Part shown: positions 59,871 through 64,000 of the stretch, in pieces
Position numbering within the stretch: position 1 is the stretch's first letter
How the letters are laid out: the number at the start of each line of letters is the position of its first letter
Source of the DNA: Acutalibacter muris
GTDB lineage: Bacteria; Bacillota; Clostridia; Oscillospirales; Acutalibacteraceae
Direction: 5' to 3'
Length of the DNA: 64,000 bases
NCBI RefSeq assembly: GCF_002201475.1
Contig: NZ_CP021422.1
Coordinates: forward strand, 248,001-312,000
Made by a program: the position numbers and the translations under genes
The notes under the pieces: model-generated
What the model saw: the letters and a program-made list of their open reading frames with translations, nothing else
Databases searched by the model: none
Told to the model about the DNA's origin: nothing

Positions 59871-60134
59871 TCATTTATGGGGAACACACATAAAATCGCA
59901 CAAAAAGCACCAGGCCCTGTCAAGCTCCGTTACGTCCCAGGTACCCTTCCGCCCAAAGGCCCTGACCGTCAGGTCCGTCCGGGCCGGGCCGCGCTCTACC
60001 CGGGCAATGGGCGCGTCGTCCCCGAAGCTGAGCTTCCGCCCCTCATAGTCCACCATCAGAAGCCCCGTCCCGGTCAGAAACACAAATATGCTCACTCCGA
60101 ACCCCATCCAGAAGGCTCTCCAGTCACGCTTCAT
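59871..60134 (-). CDS. Small membrane protein downstream of spoIIP
   Basis: The 87-residue protein MKRDWRAFWMGFGVSIFVFL has one N-terminal helix and an extracytoplasmic part ending FLCDFMCVPHK. It lies 52 bases after spoIIP and overlaps the next small ORF, so the three may be one sporulation unit. A weak GGCTGAAATG precedes the start. No known family recognised. Confidence 0.6.
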   Translation of the reverse strand: MKRDWRAFWMGFGVSIFVFLTGTGLLMVDYEGRKLSFGDDAPIARVERGPARTDLTVRAFGRKGTWDVTELDRAWCFLCDFMCVPHK

Positions 60135-60186
60135 TTCAGCCGCGCCCCCTTCTTTTTATAAAGTAGCGTGGCCGTTTTCCGCAGGA

Positions 60187-61278
60187 TTATTCCAGCCCCA
60201 GCAAAGTCTCGGCCAATATTTCCCCCAACAGCCGGCCGGTATATCTCGCTTCTGCCGCGGTGTTCACCTCGGTGCCCACCTCTATGAGCATGGACCCCCT
60301 TGTGGCGTTCATATTGTACTTGCTGTTTGAGAAGTTCAAAGGGCGCATAAGCCCAGGATAGAGCTCTTGAGCCTTCTGCTGTACCCTTAAAATAAGCCGC
60401 AGGTTCCACTCCCAGTCCGGGAAATCCCCCCACTCCCCGGAGGCGTCGCAGCCGGCCAGCAGCATGGCCTGGGCTGCATTCCTGCCGCCTATCTGGGCCG
60501 TGGGTTTATACTTTACTCCCTCCTCGGTGGTCATTGAGTCCCTGTGCAGGTCTATGGTCACCTGTATGCCCGGATATTCGGAGAGGTTCTTCTGTATCAC
60601 CTCCCAGGACCGGGAGTAGGAGCCGTTATAGGCGAGGTCGTTCACCGTCTTATCGTGGATCACACCTATACCCCTGGCCTGAAGCTCCCGGGCCAGCTCC
60701 TCCCCGGCGGCCACCACGCTCATGTCCTGGTTCTGGGTGCGGGTCTCCATGTCCGTATAGTAGAAGCCCGGGGCGCTCTCCGAATAGGCCTCGCTGGTGT
60801 GGGTATGGTATATGAGCACCTCCACGCTGCCGTCCCCCTTTATGTGCACGTCCGGGCTCTCTGAGAGTTCTGCCAGCAGGTCCGTGCCGGACTCTGTGCT
60901 GTCCCGCACGAAGAAGTTTGCTATGGGCGTGCCCCCGTCCAAGAGTATCTCCTCCACCGGCCCGCTGCTCCTGTCCGGGTCCGGGGTGGCGGTGAAGCCC
61001 GGCAGCAGGTCGCTGTGGAAGGGCACTACCCCGTCGTCGGGCAGCGTTCCGTCGCTGTGTATCTCCCGCTCCACCGCACTGCTGTACTCCGGCTGGGAGA
61101 CGCCCTCCTCCGGGACCTCCGAGGGTTCCCTCTCCACCCCCATGCCCGCAGCAAGCAGAAGGGCCTCGCCGCCCTTCTGGGTCAGCCACTCACCCAGGCT
61201 GTCCGCCGCGCACCACGCGCACACACAGACGCTGATTAGTATGGCCAGCTTCTTAATAAATCCTGTCAGTTTCTGCAA
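60187..61278 (-). CDS. spoIIP: Stage II sporulation protein P
   Basis: The 363-residue protein has an N-terminal anchor (LAILISVCVCAWCAAD), a variable linker and the SpoIIP amidase/endopeptidase domain (VEVLIYHTHTSEAYSESAPG, VTIDLHRDSM and MLIEVGTEVNTAAEARYTGR). SpoIIP works with SpoIID and SpoIIM to degrade septal peptidoglycan during engulfment. Its presence shows that the organism is, or recently was, an endospore former. Confidence 0.94.
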   Translation of the reverse strand: MQKLTGFIKKLAILISVCVCAWCAADSLGEWLTQKGGEALLLAAGMGVEREPSEVPEEGVSQPEYSSAVEREIHSDGTLPDDGVVPFHSDLLPGFTATPDPDRSSGPVEEILLDGGTPIANFFVRDSTESGTDLLAELSESPDVHIKGDGSVEVLIYHTHTSEAYSESAPGFYYTDMETRTQNQDMSVVAAGEELARELQARGIGVIHDKTVNDLAYNGSYSRSWEVIQKNLSEYPGIQVTIDLHRDSMTTEEGVKYKPTAQIGGRNAAQAMLLAGCDASGEWGDFPDWEWNLRLILRVQQKAQELYPGLMRPLNFSNSKYNMNATRGSMLIEVGTEVNTAAEARYTGRLLGEILAETLLGLE

Positions 61279-61417
61279 AACGTTACCCTCTTTCTTTAGT
61301 ATCGTTCTTTATTTGTTTACAATTTTCCCCTTGCGCGGGGCGGATAACTTTAGTATAATAAAAACTAAGTTTCACTTTATTCACCGACAAACCTCATAAA
61401 AGAAAGGAGATTTGCCA

Positions 61418-62761
61418 ATGTCCATCTATTCCGAGATAAGGCCGGAGATAAAGTCCCTGGCAAAGAGCTGTATAGACAACAGCCGCATCGACCCGGAGCT
61501 GTACACCCGCTACGACGTAAAGCGCGGCCTTCGCGATCTTAACGGCAAGGGCGTGCTCACGGGCCTGACAAATATTTCAGAGATAGTTTCCTCAAAAACC
61601 GTGGACGGGAGGTCCGTCCCCTGCGAGGGCAAGCTGTACTTTAGGGGCTACGACGTGGAGGAGCTTATCCGCCGCCAGCCCAAGGAGGACAACTTCGGCT
61701 ATGAACGCATAGCGTACCTGCTGCTCTTCGGGGACTATCCCGACGGTTCCCAACTAGCGGAGTTCTGCGAGCTCCTCTCCTTCTACCGCACCCTGCCCAC
61801 CAGTTTTGTCCGGGACATTATCATGAAGGCTCCCAGCGGCGACATGATGAACACTTTGGCAAGGAGCGTGCTCACTCTATATTCATATGACGAGGACGCC
61901 GAGGATATTTCTATTCCCAATGTCCTTAGGCAGTGTTTGCAGCTTATCGCACTGTTCCCCCTCTTGTCCGTCTACGGCTATCAGGCCTATAGGCACTATC
62001 ATGACGGCCAGAGCCTGTTTATCCACCAGCCCGACCCAAAGCTTTCCACGGCTGAAAATATCCTGCGAATACTGCGCCCAGACTGCAAATACACGGCTCT
62101 GGAGGCGAAGGTCCTGGACATAGCCCTGATACTTCACGCCGACCACGGCGGCGGCAACAATTCCACCTTTACCACCCACGTGGTGACCTCCTCCGGCACG
62201 GACACCTACTCGGCCATCGCGGCGGCCCTGGGCTCATTGAAGGGCCCGAAGCACGGAGGCGCGAACATAAAGGTGGTGCAGATGTTCGAGGACATCAAGG
62301 CCCACGTGAAGGACTGGGAGGACGACGAGGAGATAAGCGCCTATCTTTTGAAGCTTCTGCACAGGGAGGCCTTTGACAGGTCCGGCCTTATCTATGGCAT
62401 GGGCCACGCGGTATATTCCATCTCTGACCCCCGCGCCAAGACCATGGCGAGCTTCGTGGAGGGGCTCTCAAGAGAGAAGGGGCGCACAGCTGAATACAAG
62501 CTTTACGAGAACGTGGAGCGCCTGGCCGTAAAGGCTATCACGAAGGACCGCAAGATATATAAGGGCGTCTCGGCAAACGTGGACTTCTACAGCGGCTTTA
62601 TCTACAGTATGCTGGATCTGCCCATGGAGCTGTACACCCCCATCTTCGCCATCTCAAGGATAGCCGGCTGGAGCGCCCACCGTATTGAGGAGCTTGTAGG
62701 CAGCGGTAAGATTATCCGGCCCTCCTATAAAGCTGTACAGGAGCACAGGGAGTTTGAGTAA
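61418..62761 (+). CDS. gltA: Citrate synthase
   Basis: The 447-residue enzyme joins oxaloacetate and acetyl-CoA. The conserved residues include ALILHADHGGGNNSTFTTHV and VVTSSGTDTYSAIAAALGSL, with GPKHGGANIKVV and LIYGMGHAVYSISDPRAK. VDFYSGFIYSMLDLP and the acidic catalytic region follow. It has an N-terminal extension of about 50 residues compared with short forms. ATG 61418 with AAGGAG is chosen over 61412. It is a single-gene unit with a terminator. Confidence 0.94.
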   Translation: MSIYSEIRPEIKSLAKSCIDNSRIDPELYTRYDVKRGLRDLNGKGVLTGLTNISEIVSSKTVDGRSVPCEGKLYFRGYDVEELIRRQPKEDNFGYERIAYLLLFGDYPDGSQLAEFCELLSFYRTLPTSFVRDIIMKAPSGDMMNTLARSVLTLYSYDEDAEDISIPNVLRQCLQLIALFPLLSVYGYQAYRHYHDGQSLFIHQPDPKLSTAENILRILRPDCKYTALEAKVLDIALILHADHGGGNNSTFTTHVVTSSGTDTYSAIAAALGSLKGPKHGGANIKVVQMFEDIKAHVKDWEDDEEISAYLLKLLHREAFDRSGLIYGMGHAVYSISDPRAKTMASFVEGLSREKGRTAEYKLYENVERLAVKAITKDRKIYKGVSANVDFYSGFIYSMLDLPMELYTPIFAISRIAGWSAHRIEELVGSGKIIRPSYKAVQEHREFE

Positions 62762-62808
62762 GGACAGCAGCTTCCGGCAGAGGAGCTGACTTCACAAAAG
62801 GATTAACT

Positions 62809-62845
62809 GCAGGGCAGGCTTTGGGGCTTGCCCTGCTCTCTTTCT
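62809..62845 (+). terminator. Terminator of gltA
   Basis: GCAGGGCAGGC pairs with GCTTGCCCTGC (one G-U pair), followed by TCTCTTTCT. Confidence 0.75.
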
Positions 62846-62982
62846 GTTAGGAATTACACTTCGCAATATTGTTTGGAAAAGCACTTGCAATTTGTTGTGA
62901 TATGTAGTATACTGTATAAGCGATATTTTATGGGGTTCTTCTAGCCTGTGTAATGTTCTTGACTATATTAGTCAAATGCCAC

Positions 62983-63069
62983 GCCGGAATGATGGAATTG
63001 GCAGACGTGCTGGACTCAAAATCCAGTGGTAGCGATACCGTGCGGGTTCGACCCCCGCTTCCGGCACCA
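62983..63069 (+). tRNA. tRNA-Leu (anticodon CAA)
   Basis: The cloverleaf has acceptor GCCGGAA/TTCCGGC, anticodon stem CTGGA/TCCAG with loop CTCAAAA (anticodon CAA). It has a long variable arm typical of leucine tRNAs and a T-arm GCGGGTTCGACCCCCGC (one mismatch at the edge). CCA is encoded at 63067-63069. Confidence 0.95.
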
Positions 63070-63072
63070 TCT

Positions 63073-63148
63073 AAAGGACGGTTATTCTGATACGAGAGGT
63101 ATTGGGATAGGCGTCCTTGATTTTTGCCAAAAGCCGCCGTCCTTTTTA
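63073..63148 (+). terminator. Possible terminator after the tRNA
   Basis: AAAGGACGG (63073-63081) can pair with CCGTCCTTT (63137-63145), followed by T residues, with a long loop. The spacer up to 63303 shows nothing else but the AAGGAGGTG site of the amidase. Confidence 0.45.
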
Positions 63149-63303
63149 TCTCCATAGGGAGCAAGGCGGTAACGCCGTCAGCTGCGTCTGAGAAAGCATA
63201 TTATAAACGAGGAGGCCTCCTGGGCCATACATAGGCACGCAGACAGATTGGCGCACCACCTTCCGCTCCGGGGCATAAAATGGGGCGAAGGAGGTGAACG
63301 CTT

Positions 63304-63870
63304 GTGCCTATTCGCGTGTTTATAGACCAGGGCCATAACCCGCAGGGGGTGAACGCCGGGGCCGAGGGCAACGGTCTTCGGGAGCAGGACGTGACCTATG
63401 TTGTCGGAAGGGCTCTGGCGGATATGCTGAGGGAGGACCCGAGATTCGCCGTAAGGCTTTCACGAAACACTCCAACGGAGAGCCTTGGCACCAGCAACGC
63501 TACCAGTTTGGCCGCCCGGGTGCAGAGGGCCAATTCCTGGCCCGCCAATTACTTTGTGAGCATACACTGCAACTCAAACCCAAACCCGGCCATAAACGGC
63601 TCCGAGGTGTACGTATACCAGGAGGCCACCCAGGCCTTCTGGCTGGGTCAGCACATTATCCAGGGCCTTGTGCAGGAGGCGGGCACCAGGGACAATGGTG
63701 TGCGGGTGAACTCCTCGCTGTATGTGCTGAGAAGGACCAGTATGCCCGCGGTGCTGGTGGAGCTGGGGTATCTCTCCAACCCCGGGGACGCCATGAAGCT
63801 GCGGGAGGACCCCAGGTCCTTTGCAAGGGGCATATATGTGGGGATGCTCAGCTATTTCGGGTTCGCGTAG
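63304..63870 (+). CDS. N-acetylmuramoyl-L-alanine amidase (Amidase_3)
   Basis: The 188-residue protein has the zinc ligand His in VFIDQGHNPQGVNAGAEG, the Glu in LREQDVTYVVG, the second His in YFVSIHCNSNPNPAINGSEV and the catalytic Glu in PAVLVELGYLSNPGDAMKLR. It has no signal peptide, so it may act in the spore or mother cell, or leave the cell on lysis. GTG 63304 with AAGGAGGTG is the start. It is a stand-alone catalytic domain. Confidence 0.9.
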   Translation: MPIRVFIDQGHNPQGVNAGAEGNGLREQDVTYVVGRALADMLREDPRFAVRLSRNTPTESLGTSNATSLAARVQRANSWPANYFVSIHCNSNPNPAINGSEVYVYQEATQAFWLGQHIIQGLVQEAGTRDNGVRVNSSLYVLRRTSMPAVLVELGYLSNPGDAMKLREDPRSFARGIYVGMLSYFGFA

Positions 63871-63881
63871 ATTTCAAAGAT

Positions 63882-63922
63882 AAAAGCATATCCCCCCATC
63901 GCCGGAGGGATATGCTTTTTAT
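63882..63922. terminator. Rho-independent terminator
   Basis: AAAAGCATATCC (63882-63893) pairs with GGATATGCTTTT (63908-63919), followed by TATT. It can end both the amidase and the convergent gene. Confidence 0.85.
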
Positions 63923-63949
63923 TGGGAGTGACGAAAACTTATTGTCTCT

Positions 63950-64000
63950 TTAATGGACCATGGGGGAAAGCACCCAGAACATGGCCTGCTCCTTGGTATT
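63950..64000 (-). CDS. C-terminal end of an unidentified protein (cut by window edge)
   Basis: The last 16 codons read NTKEQAMFWVLSPMVH before TAA at 63950-63952. The convergent terminator supports a real gene end. Too short to identify. Confidence 0.4.
   Translation of the reverse strand, partial: NTKEQAMFWVLSPMVH

Overview
The window looks like a chromosome segment of a spore-forming gut Clostridium-class Firmicute, most likely in the Oscillospirales/Ruminococcaceae sphere. The evidence is a SpoIIP gene, a V/A-type ATPase operon, pyruvate phosphate dikinase, Gram-positive lipoproteins, strong AGGAGG ribosome sites, several TTG/GTG starts and a GC-rich core. No 16S gene or taxonomic marker is present, so the assignment is inference from gene content.

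The window has two very different halves. Bases 1-26,530 are an accessory island of uneven base composition made of broken conjugative and mobilizable element modules. It starts with the 5' end of a DUF3793-like gene, followed by a unit whose centrepiece is a ~1,020-residue single-chain RNA polymerase with a DFDGD active site (YonO / RdRP type, double-psi beta-barrel superfamily). That gene overlaps a partner of unknown function and is divergent from a RepA-like AAA ATPase, a frameshifted MobC and a gutted relaxase. Next come an AT-rich ECF/ABC import cluster that has lost most of its T and A components, small accessory genes, and a run of chimeric relics (primase-like, sortase-CHAP, serine recombinase, TraG, DNA methyltransferase). 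A regulatory/transport module follows: a one-chain response regulator-histidine kinase, an AraC regulator, DUF2000, an FtsX-type permease, its ATPase and a lipoprotein. The island ends with a sigma factor gene split by an IS630-type element, and a MazF relic joined to the tail of a large serine recombinase that abuts the 3' end of ppdK. About a dozen junctions between unrelated gene fragments show that the island has been eroded by repeated deletions.

Bases 26,530-64,000 are orderly core genome. They hold ppdK, a well-formed type I toxin-antitoxin locus, pth-mfd, a PrsA-like lipoprotein, and a complete nine-gene V-type ATPase operon (H/G-I-K-E-C-F-A-B-D) behind a textbook promoter. A minus-strand housekeeping cluster follows (nadE, a dehydrogenase, cysteine desulfurase, HAD phosphatase, thiI, GNAT, cinA, gluQRS), in which the desulfurase probably feeds sulfur to ThiI. 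Envelope and sporulation genes come next (VanW-like lipoprotein, glycolipid glycosyltransferase, M23 peptidase, SpoIIP), then citrate synthase, a tRNA-Leu(CAA) and an amidase.

The points most worth following are the RNA polymerase-like protein and its partner, an operator fused to the Shine-Dalgarno site that is shared by the DUF3793 gene and the ECF S-component gene, a repeated operator joining the two-component chimera to the ABC permease, a three-hairpin leader, the in-frame chimeric ORFs, and the type I toxin locus.
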